Shown here piece by piece: positions 55,021 to 63,349 of a DNA stretch of 64,000 nucleotides. The stretch comes from Microbispora bryophytorum. Lineage in GTDB: Bacteria; Actinomycetota; Actinomycetes; Streptosporangiales; Streptosporangiaceae. The translations under genes and the position numbers were made by a program. The notes under the pieces are model-generated. The model searched no databases. It was not told the DNA's origin and saw only the letters and a list, made by a program, of their open reading frames with translations. How positions within the stretch are numbered: the first letter of the stretch is position 1; each line of letters starts with the position of its first letter. Location of the stretch: positions 620,001 to 684,000 of the forward strand of contig NZ_VIRL01000001.1 of the NCBI RefSeq assembly GCF_006874465.1. Reading direction: 5' to 3'.

Positions 55021-55851
55021 GTGCTTTCGACCATCGCGGCTGCCGCGCTGCCGATCCTCGTGGTGACGCTGGCGCTGGGCGGCGTCGCCAAGCTGGCCAC
55101 GGTCGGGCGCGATACGTCGCCGGGCGCGCTGGCCCGGCTCGGCCCGGCGGTGCTCATGCCCGAGCGCTTCGCCAGGTCTGCCATGATCGCGTGCTCCCTG
55201 GTCGAGTTCGTGCTGGCGACCGGTCTGCTGGTCGTGGATCACCCGGTCGCCCGGTGGCTGCCGGGCGTGTTCTTCGCCCTGGCGACGTATGTCCTGTGGG
55301 ATCTGCGCAGGCGGCGGCCGGACGCGGGGTGCGGCTGCTTCGGAGACGTGAGCGACGCCCCTGTCGGTCTGCGGTCGATCGGCCGGGCCGCGGCGCTGAC
55401 CGTGATGGCGGCCCTCGTCGGGGCTGACGGCGTCACCGGACTACCTCGTGTCACGGTGGAGACGGCGCCCTGGATCGGCGGGGGCCTCGCCCTGCTGCTC
55501 GCCTGCTCACCCGAGATCGACGGGGTCGTCTCCCGCCTGCGTCGCCGGGTGCCGTGCGAGCAGCGGCCGATGCCGCCCGCGCGGGCGCTGTCGCGGCTGC
55601 GGGGCAGCGCGGAGTGGCGGGCGCACGCCGGGTCGCTGCTGGCGGACGAGCCGTCCGACATGTGGCGTGAACTGTGCTGGCGCTTCTTCGTCTTCCCCGC
55701 CCGGGGCGACGCGGAGGTCGTGTTCGCCGTGGATCTGGGCGGCCGGCGTCCCGCCGTACGCGCCGTCGTGGTCGGCGCCGACGGCCGGATCGCCGGGTCC
55801 GACGATCACGGCGATGCCTCTCTGCGGGAATCTACGCCTGTATCGGCCTGA
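55021..55851 (+). CDS. MauE/DoxX-like membrane protein
   Basis: 276 residues. Four membrane helices in the first 170 residues, with AGCGCFGDVSDAPVG, the CGCFG motif of MauE proteins (methylamine-dehydrogenase assembly, thought to act in disulfide chemistry). A soluble tail of about 100 residues is extra. With the Cys-rich partner upstream, a role in forming or reducing disulfides is a fair guess. Confidence 0.82.
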   Translation: MLSTIAAAALPILVVTLALGGVAKLATVGRDTSPGALARLGPAVLMPERFARSAMIACSLVEFVLATGLLVVDHPVARWLPGVFFALATYVLWDLRRRRPDAGCGCFGDVSDAPVGLRSIGRAAALTVMAALVGADGVTGLPRVTVETAPWIGGGLALLLACSPEIDGVVSRLRRRVPCEQRPMPPARALSRLRGSAEWRAHAGSLLADEPSDMWRELCWRFFVFPARGDAEVVFAVDLGGRRPAVRAVVVGADGRIAGSDDHGDASLRESTPVSA

Positions 55852-55939
55852 CGCTATACATGCGTAGATTCCCGCATCGAGGACTTTCACTTCAGCTCTC
55901 TACGGCTCTCTAGCTTCCCCTCTAGAAAGCCGTAGAGAG
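55823..55939. promoter_or_regulatory. Two strong inverted repeats sharing motifs with the AAA gene's 5' region
   Basis: First: TGCGGGAATCTACGC (55823-55837) pairs perfectly with 55862-55876. Second: CTCTCTACGGCT (55896-55907) pairs perfectly with 55928-55939. The motifs GTAGATTCC and CCGTAGAGAG recur near 57173-57191. Confidence 0.75.
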
Positions 55940-55956
55940 GTCGATGGGCGCGCCGC

Positions 55957-57366
55957 TCACAGCGGCTGCGCGCGGAGGAACCTCCCGAAATGCGGAACGG
56001 TGAACCCGATCACGCCGCGCTCGGCGCTGTAGATCAGGCCCTTCTTGATCAGGCTGTCACGGGCCGGGGACAGGCTCGACGGCTTGCGGCCCAGCGTCTC
56101 GGCCACCTCGGCGGTCGGCACGGGGTCGTCGCCGAGCTGGGCCATGGCGTGCATGTAGTCCCGCTCCGCGGGGGTGGCCCGCTCGTATCGGCTGCCGAAG
56201 AAGCCCACCGCGAGCTCCTCCTCGGCCTCCGGGGCGGACACCTTGATGTCCTCGGCCGTGATCGGGCTGCGCGGGGCGAGATCCCAGGCGACCTTGCCGT
56301 ACGCCTGGACGAAGTAGGGGTAGCCGTCGGCCGCCTCGTACAACGCGTCGAGCGCGTCGGGGGTGAACTCGACGTCCTCGCGAGCGGCGGGGGCGATGAG
56401 CGCCAGGTCTGCGGCGTCCCGGTCGAGCCGGTCGATGCGCGCGTAGCGGAACAGCCGCTCGGAGTAGCTCTTGCTCGCCGACAGCACGCTCGGCAGGTGG
56501 GGCAGGCCGGCGCCGACGACGATCAGCGGGCCGCCGTTCTGCGACAGCTCGTGACAGGCCGCGCACAGGGCCGAGACGTCCGGCGCCTGCACGTCCTGCA
56601 TCTCGTCGATGAACAGCGCGATGCCGACGCCGAGGTCCGTCGCCACGCCCGCGGCGTCGACGAACAGCTCGGTCAGGTCGATCTCCAGGTCGCCGGAGTC
56701 GGCCCGGCCGCGCGCGGCGGGCACGTCGATGCCCGGCGACCAGTGCGAGGTGCCCTTCGCCGCGGCGGGATCGCGCATCGCGAACGCCTTGAGCACGCCG
56801 AGGAACTCCTCGATGCGCTCGGGGGCGCGGTGCCGGGGGGCGAGCTCCCTGATGGCCATGTGCAGCGCGGCCGCCACCGGGCGGCGAATCGACTGGTCGG
56901 GCCTGGCCTCGATCTTGCCGGTGCCCCACAGCCGCTGCATGGCCATGGACTTGAACGTGTTGAGCAGGACGGTCTTGCCCACGCCGCGCAGGCCGGTGAG
57001 GACCATGCTCCGCTCAGGGCGGCCCCGGGCCACCCGCTCCAGCACGATCTCGAACTGCTGCAGCTCGCGGTCGCGGCCGGCGAGCTCCGGGGGGCGCTGG
57101 CCGGCGCCGGGGGCGTAGGGATTGCGCACGGGGTCCACGCTCTCGGACTTTATGACGGGATATAGCGGCCGTCGTAGATTTCCGTAGAGAGCGCTACGGC
57201 GTGTCGCCCGGCGCGGCCTCGGCACGCACCGCGCGGCGGCGGGCGAAGCCTGAACCGGGACGACCGGGACGACAGCGAGCGGAGCCGGGGAAGGCACGAC
57301 CGGATCGAACGCCACGGGAACGGCGAGGGCCGGCACGGGGGCGGCGGACACCGTGGGCACAGCCAT
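55957..57366 (-). CDS. AAA+ ATPase (Orc1/Cdc6-like) with C-terminal winged helix
   Basis: 469 residues if started at ATG 57366; GTG 57138 gives 393 residues and fits the family's usual start (NPYAPGAGQRPPELAGRD). The 76-residue extra N-terminus is Pro/Val/Ala low complexity. Walker A is GLRGVGKT, Walker B ALFIDEMQD, and VVGAGLPHLP holds a sensor. The last 70 residues form a winged helix (KPSSLSPARDSLIKKGLI). Such STAND/Orc-like ATPases are common in actinomycetes with unknown roles. Motifs shared with its 3' flank lie inside the questionable N-terminal extension, which argues for the shorter start. Confidence 0.85.
   Translation of the reverse strand: MAVPTVSAAPVPALAVPVAFDPVVPSPAPLAVVPVVPVQASPAAARCVPRPRRATRRSALYGNLRRPLYPVIKSESVDPVRNPYAPGAGQRPPELAGRDRELQQFEIVLERVARGRPERSMVLTGLRGVGKTVLLNTFKSMAMQRLWGTGKIEARPDQSIRRPVAAALHMAIRELAPRHRAPERIEEFLGVLKAFAMRDPAAAKGTSHWSPGIDVPAARGRADSGDLEIDLTELFVDAAGVATDLGVGIALFIDEMQDVQAPDVSALCAACHELSQNGGPLIVVGAGLPHLPSVLSASKSYSERLFRYARIDRLDRDAADLALIAPAAREDVEFTPDALDALYEAADGYPYFVQAYGKVAWDLAPRSPITAEDIKVSAPEAEEELAVGFFGSRYERATPAERDYMHAMAQLGDDPVPTAEVAETLGRKPSSLSPARDSLIKKGLIYSAERGVIGFTVPHFGRFLRAQPL
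57173..57199. promoter_or_regulatory. CGTAGATT / CCGTAGAGAG motif cluster
   Basis: CGTAGATT, CCGTAGAGAG and CTACGG lie within 27 bp, followed on the minus strand by a TATAT-type stretch. Probably an operator-promoter if the AAA gene starts at 57138. Confidence 0.5.
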
Positions 57367-57555
57367 CACACACCCCTTACCTGGCAGGACTCGACCGAAC
57401 CCGTGTTCGATCCGATGGCCATGACTGTAGCGCGTCATCGAACACCTGCGCGAGCTTTCCACGAAAGCGCCGTCAAACACCGTCGTTCACCGGCGGCCTC
57501 ACCCCCGCTGCCGCCGACTCGGCAGCGGCTTGCGCACTCCCCCGAGCGGTCAGCT

Positions 57556-58518
57556 TCAGTAGTCGCGTTCCGGGAGCCGCACCCATATGTCGGGCTCCCC
57601 GGCGATCGCCGCGGCGTCGTCCAGCCGCAGGCCCGCTCCGGCACAGCAGTACGCCATGGCGTTGCCCTGATAGAGGTACTCGATGAGGATCTCCCCGGCC
57701 GGTTGCTCCGGATGGGGACTGCCACCGCCGGGGTGGGTGTCCCAGTCCACGATCTCGCCGTCCCGCGTGATGCTTCCCTGGTTGCCGCTCTTGGGGTTGA
57801 CGAACATGGCGTAACAGACGGTGCCGGCCGACAGGAGCTTCGTGACGCCGGACATGTACGGCCCGTATCCCCACGGCTGGCTGACGACGCAGCCGCCCGG
57901 CACGTCCGTGACGCCGACGACGTCAAGGCTGTCGTCCATGCAGGACCAGGGGTCTTCCAGGATCTCTTCGACCTCGGCAGCGTCGGCCGGGACCGCCTCC
58001 AGGCGGCGCACCGCCTCCGCCGCGCTGATCCCGGCGACGCATGCCAGCCCCATCCCGTCTTCATAGGAGTCCCCCACAGCGGCGATCAGATGCCGGGCTT
58101 CGGCCACGGCAACGGCCTCGGCATCGGACAGACCGGGGCGACCGGCGGGATCGCCGAACAGGCCGGGGGTCGGTGTGGCCAGGCTGAGCCGCCCGGGCGA
58201 CCACCCGTTCATCATCGGCCGCCACGGGTCGGCACCGGCCTGCGCCAGGACCCGGGCGTTGTCCGGGCGGTTGGCGAAGACGGCCGCCCACAACGCCGTA
58301 CGGCCCTCGTGCTCGGCATCGACGTCGTCGACACGGGCGGCCAGCTCCGCCACCACGTCGGGAGAGCCGAGTTCGGCGGCCGCGTGCAACGGCCGTCTGT
58401 GGAAGAACACACCGATATTGGGATCGGCACCCGCGTCGAGCCGGGCACGGATCAGCCTCAGGCTCTTCCAGGAGTCCCAGCCGATGCCGGACCAGTCCGC
58501 TTCGTGGGCGACAGCCAT
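57556..58518 (-). CDS. Ankyrin-repeat protein, unknown function
   Basis: 320 residues from ATG 58518 (GAGGGAG site). Two to three ankyrin repeats cover about 20-110 (LDAGADPNIG, RPLHAAAELGSPDVVAEL, GRTALWAAVFANRPDNARVL). The C-terminal half (WGYGPYMSGVTKLLSAGT, NAMAYCCAGAGLR) is not recognised. Ankyrin repeats mediate protein binding. Confidence 0.85.
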   Translation of the reverse strand: MAVAHEADWSGIGWDSWKSLRLIRARLDAGADPNIGVFFHRRPLHAAAELGSPDVVAELAARVDDVDAEHEGRTALWAAVFANRPDNARVLAQAGADPWRPMMNGWSPGRLSLATPTPGLFGDPAGRPGLSDAEAVAVAEARHLIAAVGDSYEDGMGLACVAGISAAEAVRRLEAVPADAAEVEEILEDPWSCMDDSLDVVGVTDVPGGCVVSQPWGYGPYMSGVTKLLSAGTVCYAMFVNPKSGNQGSITRDGEIVDWDTHPGGGSPHPEQPAGEILIEYLYQGNAMAYCCAGAGLRLDDAAAIAGEPDIWVRLPERDY

Positions 58519-58623
58519 GACGCTCCCTCGATGAGTAGGTATGCGGATCATGGCGTGGCCCACCGACAGTTTCGCCGGCTCTGCGCGCCGAGCCGTCGAC
58601 GAGGCGGATGCGGGGGATCGAAG

Positions 58624-59502
58624 CTAGTCCTGTTCCAGGGCGGCGAGGTCCTCCGGCGTCAGCCGGATCCGTCCTGCCCCCATGTTCTCCTCCAGGTGGT
58701 CGAGGGACCCCGTACCGGGGATCGCGAGCGCCGCGGGCGAGGTCGCCAGCAGCCAGGCGAGCGCGATCTGTGCGGCGGTTGCCCCGTGGCGCCGCATCAC
58801 CGCCGTCAGGCGTGTCTGGTCGATGGGCCGCAACCCGCCGCCGAGCGGGAAGAAGGGCACGAAGGCGATGCCGTCCTTCTCGCACCGGGCCAGGAGCTCG
58901 GTGTCGCCCCGGTCCTGCACGTGGAAGCTGTTCTGCACGGCGGCCACAGGGGCGATCGCCAGCGCCTCGTCCAGAAGGGCGATGTCGACGTTGCTGATGC
59001 CCAGATGCCGGATCAGCCCCTCCTCGCGCAGCTCGGCCAGGACCGCGAACCTGTCGGAGATCGATTCGCCGCCCGGGGGGTTCAGGCCGCCGACCCGCAG
59101 ATACACGAGGTCGAGCCGCTCCACCCCGAGGGTGCGCAGGTTGTCCTCCACCAGCCCGCGCAGCTCATCCGGGCCGGCCTGGCTGCTCGGCACGCCGTCG
59201 TCGTCGAGCAGGGGACCGACCTTGGTCGCGATCACCAGATCGTCCGCGTACGGCGCGAGCGCCCGGCGGATCAGGTCGTTGGCCGCCACGCCCCCTCTCC
59301 GGTAGAACCAGGCCGTGTCGATGTGGTCCACGCCGAGCTCGACGGCGCGGCGCAGCACGGCGACGCCCGTCTCCGGGTCGCGGACAGCGCCCTGGAAGGT
59401 GCCGGTCGGCAGCCGCATGGCCCCGAAGCCCAGCCGGTGAACGGGGAGGTCACCGCCGAGAAGGAACGTGCCGCCGAGTGCGGCGTTCGTGTTCGTCGTC
59501 AT
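58624..59502 (-). CDS. Aldo/keto reductase
   Basis: 292 residues. LGFGAMRLPTG, DTAWFYRRGG (Asp and Tyr of the active site), ATKVGPL (Lys), and GISNVDIALLDEAL are the AKR motifs, with a C-terminal AIPGTGSLDHLEEN. NADPH-dependent reduction of a carbonyl. It is divergent from the HTH regulator at 59603. Confidence 0.93.
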   Translation of the reverse strand: MTTNTNAALGGTFLLGGDLPVHRLGFGAMRLPTGTFQGAVRDPETGVAVLRRAVELGVDHIDTAWFYRRGGVAANDLIRRALAPYADDLVIATKVGPLLDDDGVPSSQAGPDELRGLVEDNLRTLGVERLDLVYLRVGGLNPPGGESISDRFAVLAELREEGLIRHLGISNVDIALLDEALAIAPVAAVQNSFHVQDRGDTELLARCEKDGIAFVPFFPLGGGLRPIDQTRLTAVMRRHGATAAQIALAWLLATSPAALAIPGTGSLDHLEENMGAGRIRLTPEDLAALEQD

Positions 59503-59602
59503 ACCCGTCAGCCTCGTGCGTCCGGAGACGACGGCCAACGTGATGGCAGCAAGCTGCCACGTGCGGCGGGGTCATAATGAATGGGTGGCAGCTGACAAGG
59601 TC

Positions 59603-60250
59603 ATGACAGTCCGCGGCGACGCGGAGCTCGTGGCCCGTGCCGGCCATCTGTTCACCGGTGCCCGGCACGAGTTCGTGTGCGCCGCCCGCGACCTCGACAC
59701 GTGGTCGCTGCCCGACGCGCGGCAGTCCGTGGCCCGGCGGCTGCCGAGGCACGGCGCCTCCGGCCTGGCCGTCAAAAAGCTGTTCACCCCCGTCGCCCTC
59801 GCCGACGAGGCCGCGCGGGCGCACCTGCGCGAGGTCGTGACCAACGGCGTCGAGGTGCGCATCAGCTCCACACCGCTGCCGCACGAGACGATCGTCATCG
59901 ACCGGCGCGTGATGATCCTCGCCGAACGGGACGGGCCCGGCTCGCGCGAGTACACCGTGACCACCTCGCCCACGCTGGTGAACGGCGTGTACTCCCTCTT
60001 CGCGGCCGCCTGGGACGCCGCCACCGAGCTGACCGCCTACCTGCGCGGCGACGCGCCGCACCTCGACGACGACAGCCGGGCGGTCCTGCGCGCGCTCGGC
60101 GCGGGCTACACCGACGAGACCGCGGCGCGGCATCTCGGCCTGTCGTTGCGCACCTACCGCAGGCGAGTCGCGGAGCTCATGGACGCGCTGGAGGCCGATT
60201 CACGCTTCCAGGCCGGGCTGCGCGCGGGCGAACTCGGGCTCACGGGGTAG
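59603..60250 (+). CDS. HTH regulator (LuxR-type C-terminus)
   Basis: 215 residues from ATG 59603 (GTG 59585 is possible). Residues about 1-140 resemble a phospholipase-D-like/TrmB-like sensor (HEFVCAARDLDTWSL, VTNGVEVRISSTPLPHE). The end has DDDSRAVLRALGAGYTDETAARHLGLSLRTYRRRVAELM, a LuxR-type HTH. It probably controls the divergent aldo/keto reductase. Confidence 0.85.
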   Translation: MTVRGDAELVARAGHLFTGARHEFVCAARDLDTWSLPDARQSVARRLPRHGASGLAVKKLFTPVALADEAARAHLREVVTNGVEVRISSTPLPHETIVIDRRVMILAERDGPGSREYTVTTSPTLVNGVYSLFAAAWDAATELTAYLRGDAPHLDDDSRAVLRALGAGYTDETAARHLGLSLRTYRRRVAELMDALEADSRFQAGLRAGELGLTG

Positions 60251-60326
60251 CGGCGCCCCTGACCCTCCGGGCGCCGACGGTGCGACGATCAGTGCCAGGG
60301 GGCCGATGGGGAAAGGGGCGGCACTG

Positions 60327-60691
60327 ATGGCGTATCCGGAGCAGCGGCGCCTGGCGCGTGTCGCCGCCTACGCGAAGGTGTCCACCGCGTTCGCCCTGAT
60401 GAGCGATCGCCGGCTTGCCACGCTCTTACGGGAGGCCACCCCGCTGGGCACCGGCACATCCCGCGCACCTTGGGCTCCTGGCTCGCCGGCAGGGAGGTCT
60501 CGGCGTTTCCTCGCGTGGAGAGCGAACCGGCCGAGGGTGTCGCCGCGCCCGCCGCCGAGATCCTTGACAGGCATGCGGGAACGGCAGCGGTGATGGACGA
60601 TTTCCACCGGCGCCTCTGCGAGAGCAAGCAGGCGCGCTATCCGGCGGACGAGTTCGGCCACATACGGCGCGGGGCCGCTCCCGACGCCTGA
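60327..60691 (+). pseudogene. Remnant of a large kinase-like protein (internal deletions)
   Basis: The start (MAYPEQRRLARVAAYAKVST, FALMSDRRLATLLREATPLGTG) is the N-terminus of a common actinobacterial kinase-like protein of several hundred residues, as I recall. It is joined out of frame to TLGSWLAGREV from the middle, and then to ILDRHAGTAAVMDDFHRRL from the C-terminus. The kinase core is gone. Confidence 0.65.
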
Positions 60692-60742
60692 TGAGGCTCG
60701 TGCTCCACGTCCTGGTGTTACCGGCGCCCGTTGCCGGAACGC

Positions 60743-61090
60743 CTACCGCAGTGTGTGCGGGAGCACGAGGGCCGCCGCGGCGACCAGGGTGATCAGCCCC
60801 AGGTAGGCGAGGACGAGCCGGGTGTCCCTGAGATAGCACTTGCTCCTGGTGAGCCCCGCACGGCGGGCCCGCCAGTATCCGGCGAACCCGAGGGCCGCGA
60901 ACCCGAGCACGGCCCACGCCCCGAACAGCCAGGCGAGCAGCGCCACCGTCGCGTAGACGCACAGCTTCAGCGGGTCGTACGGCTTGGCCTGCCCACCCTC
61001 GGACGCCCGGGCCGTCTCGGCGGCGCGCGCCTGCTCGTACGCGACGCCGGTCGGCCGGGTGGCGGGCGCCGGTCCCTCTCCGGTGGTCAC
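60743..61090 (-). CDS. Small membrane protein, last gene of the radical SAM operon
   Basis: 115 residues from GTG 61090, 16 bp after the radical SAM stop. A polar N-terminus is followed by two to three helices (LCVYATVALLAWLFGAWAVL, and LVLAYLGLITLVAAAALVL) with an Arg-rich loop between. No family is recognised. The spacing makes it part of the operon. Confidence 0.72.
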   Translation of the reverse strand: MTTGEGPAPATRPTGVAYEQARAAETARASEGGQAKPYDPLKLCVYATVALLAWLFGAWAVLGFAALGFAGYWRARRAGLTRSKCYLRDTRLVLAYLGLITLVAAAALVLPHTLR

Positions 61091-61106
61091 CGCCGCCTCA
61101 CGCCTG

Positions 61107-62675
61107 TCATGTGATCTCCAGCAGCGGGAGCCGTAGGCCGGCATCGGCCGCGGCGACGGCGGACAGGCGCTGACGCGCGAGCGCGGGCCAGGCCTGCACG
61201 GCGCAGAACGGCGCGCACTGGTCCTGGTCGGAGCGGGTGCCGACGTGGACGCAGCACTGCACCAGGCGCTCCTCCAGCATCGTGGACATGTCCATGAAGG
61301 GCTTGATCGTGATGCGTACGACCCTCTCGCCCAGCAGCCGCCTCAGCCGCCGCCTGCGCCCGGGCAGGGCCGAGGACGCGAGCGTCAGCAGGGTCGTCAT
61401 CCCGAGGTCGCAGTTCTCGCAGATATCGCGCCAGACCTTGCCGATCTCGGGGTGCGACAGCGACGACTGCTCCGACAGCAGGCCCAGCAGCGACTCCTGC
61501 ACGGCCGCGCGGAGCTGGCGGGGGATCTCCCCGTCGGCGATGCGGTTGGCGACGAGCCCCAGGTTCTCCTTGAGGCGGTCGTGCCCGATCAACGCGGTCA
61601 GCGAGCGCCACCGGTCGGCGTCGTCCTTGATCATGTAGCCGACCGAGCAGCAGTGCGGATGCGAGCACGGCAGGGCGGTCAGGTCGCGCCAGGTGACCAG
61701 GTCGTCGGTCTGGGGGCCGAGGCGCTTGAGCACACCGGTGTGGGTGAGCCGGTCCATCGGGTCGATCGCAAGGGACCGCCCCGAGCCGAACTGCGGCTGG
61801 ATCGACACCCCGCCGACGTACGGCGTGTCGAGGGCCAGGCGCACCACGTCGCCGATCTCGCCGTCGTTCACTCCGAGGGCGGCCGTCATGACCAGCGTCG
61901 TGAAGATCTCCCGCTCCGACAGCCGCCGCAGCGCCTCCGCCTTGAGCCGCCGCAGGTCGCCGCCCCGGTGGTGCCGGGACGCCTCGGCCGACAGGCCGTC
62001 GTACTGCAGGTAGACCTCGACCCGCTCGCGGTGCTCGGTGAGCAGGTCGAGCAGGGCGTCGTCCCGGGCCACCAGGAGGCCGTTGGTGTTGATCAGGATG
62101 CGGGTGACGGGCCGTGCCGTCAGCTCGGCGAGCAACTCGGGCAGGTCGGGGTGGAGGGTCGGCTCGCCGCCGCTGAGCATGAGCACGTCGAGACGGCCGT
62201 TCTCACGGGCCAGGCGCTGGTCCACGTTGGCGAGCACCTCACGGACCGGCACGATCCCCCGCAGGTCGGGCGAGGAGTCGGTGAAGCAGGTCGGGCAGCG
62301 CAGGTTGCACGCCTCCGCCACGTCCTCAAGGAGGATGCACGTGTGCTGGGTCTGCATCTCCGGCAGCCCCCGCAGGTACGCCTCGGGGACCGGATCGAAG
62401 TTGCCCGCGACGTCGGGCAGATGCGCCTTGGTGGGGGCGGTCCACTCCTCCAGGTAGGCGAGGATCTCCGGGTCCTCGTCGTAGAGGGTCCTGACCATGC
62501 CGTGGGTGCGGCAGCCGCGCTCCAGGTAGACCCGGCCGTCGCGAGCCGCGAGCCAGCCGGACAGGCGCGGCACCTCGGCCAGCGGACGGTCCGGCCGCTC
62601 GTCGTGACAGCGGGGGCAGAACGCGTTGACGTAGCGGAGGATGCGATCTCCCCGCAGGGGCATTCCGGTGGTCAC
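61107..62675 (-). CDS. Radical SAM enzyme of the MJ0619 / tetraether-lipid-synthase (Tes) group
   Basis: 522 residues. The GTG start at 62675 overlaps the upstream stop codon by 4 bp. The N-terminal metal site is C20-x2-C23 ... C55-x2-H58. The radical SAM triad is C123-x3-C127-x2-C130, followed by SGGEPTLHPDL. C-terminal Cys are C337, C342-C343, C419-x2-C422, C474-C475, C487 and C491. This layout is that of the COG1964/MJ0619 group, whose archaeal member joins lipid tails to make tetraethers and carries extra FeS and metal sites. The substrate here is unknown; the Lgt-like and membrane neighbours suggest a lipid. Confidence 0.85.
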   Translation of the reverse strand: MTTGMPLRGDRILRYVNAFCPRCHDERPDRPLAEVPRLSGWLAARDGRVYLERGCRTHGMVRTLYDEDPEILAYLEEWTAPTKAHLPDVAGNFDPVPEAYLRGLPEMQTQHTCILLEDVAEACNLRCPTCFTDSSPDLRGIVPVREVLANVDQRLARENGRLDVLMLSGGEPTLHPDLPELLAELTARPVTRILINTNGLLVARDDALLDLLTEHRERVEVYLQYDGLSAEASRHHRGGDLRRLKAEALRRLSEREIFTTLVMTAALGVNDGEIGDVVRLALDTPYVGGVSIQPQFGSGRSLAIDPMDRLTHTGVLKRLGPQTDDLVTWRDLTALPCSHPHCCSVGYMIKDDADRWRSLTALIGHDRLKENLGLVANRIADGEIPRQLRAAVQESLLGLLSEQSSLSHPEIGKVWRDICENCDLGMTTLLTLASSALPGRRRRLRRLLGERVVRITIKPFMDMSTMLEERLVQCCVHVGTRSDQDQCAPFCAVQAWPALARQRLSAVAAADAGLRLPLLEIT

Positions 62676-63349
62676 AGGAGTCCGTCCGTGTAGAACGAGG
62701 GGTTGACGCCGGTGCATAAGCCGGCGGTGAAAATCGTCAGGAGCGCCCAGCCGATCATCAGACCCAGCCCGAGCCCCCGCGACCAGGGCTTGCGGAGGAG
62801 AAGCAGCAGCGTTCCACCGCCGAACGCGATCACGGCCAGGAGCACGGATCCGCCGATGAGCGCGAGCCTCTTGTGATCGCTCGCGACTCCGTCCGCCGCC
62901 GCGAGGGTCGCGAGGAAGAGCACGAAGTTGACGACGACGTAGGCCACGATCCCCGCGATGGTCATCGCGATGACCACGCCGGTCGTGTTCGGGGCCGGGG
63001 GCGGGGGCGGCGGCCATGCGCGCGGCGGCCCGCCCGGTCCGTAGGGCCCACCCTGTCCGTAGGGACCACCGGCCCCGGGCCCGTACGGCCCACCAGGGCC
63101 AAAAGGCGGCGGGCCGCCCGGACCGTGAGGCGGCGGCCCGCCCGGACCTTGCGACGGCGGTGGGCCTGCCGGGCCGTACGGCGCGCCAGGAGGCGGCGGC
63201 ACGGGAGGGTGCCCGGGAGCATCGCCCGGCTGCGGGTCGCCCGGGTGCCCGGGAGGAGTATCGCCCGGCTGCGAATCGTGCGGATGCCCGGGAGCATCGT
63301 CCGGCTGTGGGTCGTGCGGCCGCTCGGGCGGCTCGGGGGGTGTGCTCAT
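62672..63349 (-). CDS. Proline-rich three-helix membrane protein
   Basis: 225 residues, GGAGGAAAG before ATG 63349, which overlaps the stop of the upstream gene (ATGA). The first 115 residues are Pro/Gly/His/Tyr repeats (GGPYGPGG types, PGHPxDPQPGD). Three membrane helices follow and the protein ends VNPSFYTDGLL. The cytoplasmic Pro/Gly-rich domain may recruit partners. Found between the Lgt-like and radical SAM genes. Confidence 0.82.
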   Translation of the reverse strand: MSTPPEPPERPHDPQPDDAPGHPHDSQPGDTPPGHPGDPQPGDAPGHPPVPPPPGAPYGPAGPPPSQGPGGPPPHGPGGPPPFGPGGPYGPGAGGPYGQGGPYGPGGPPRAWPPPPPPAPNTTGVVIAMTIAGIVAYVVVNFVLFLATLAAADGVASDHKRLALIGGSVLLAVIAFGGGTLLLLLRKPWSRGLGLGLMIGWALLTIFTAGLCTGVNPSFYTDGLL

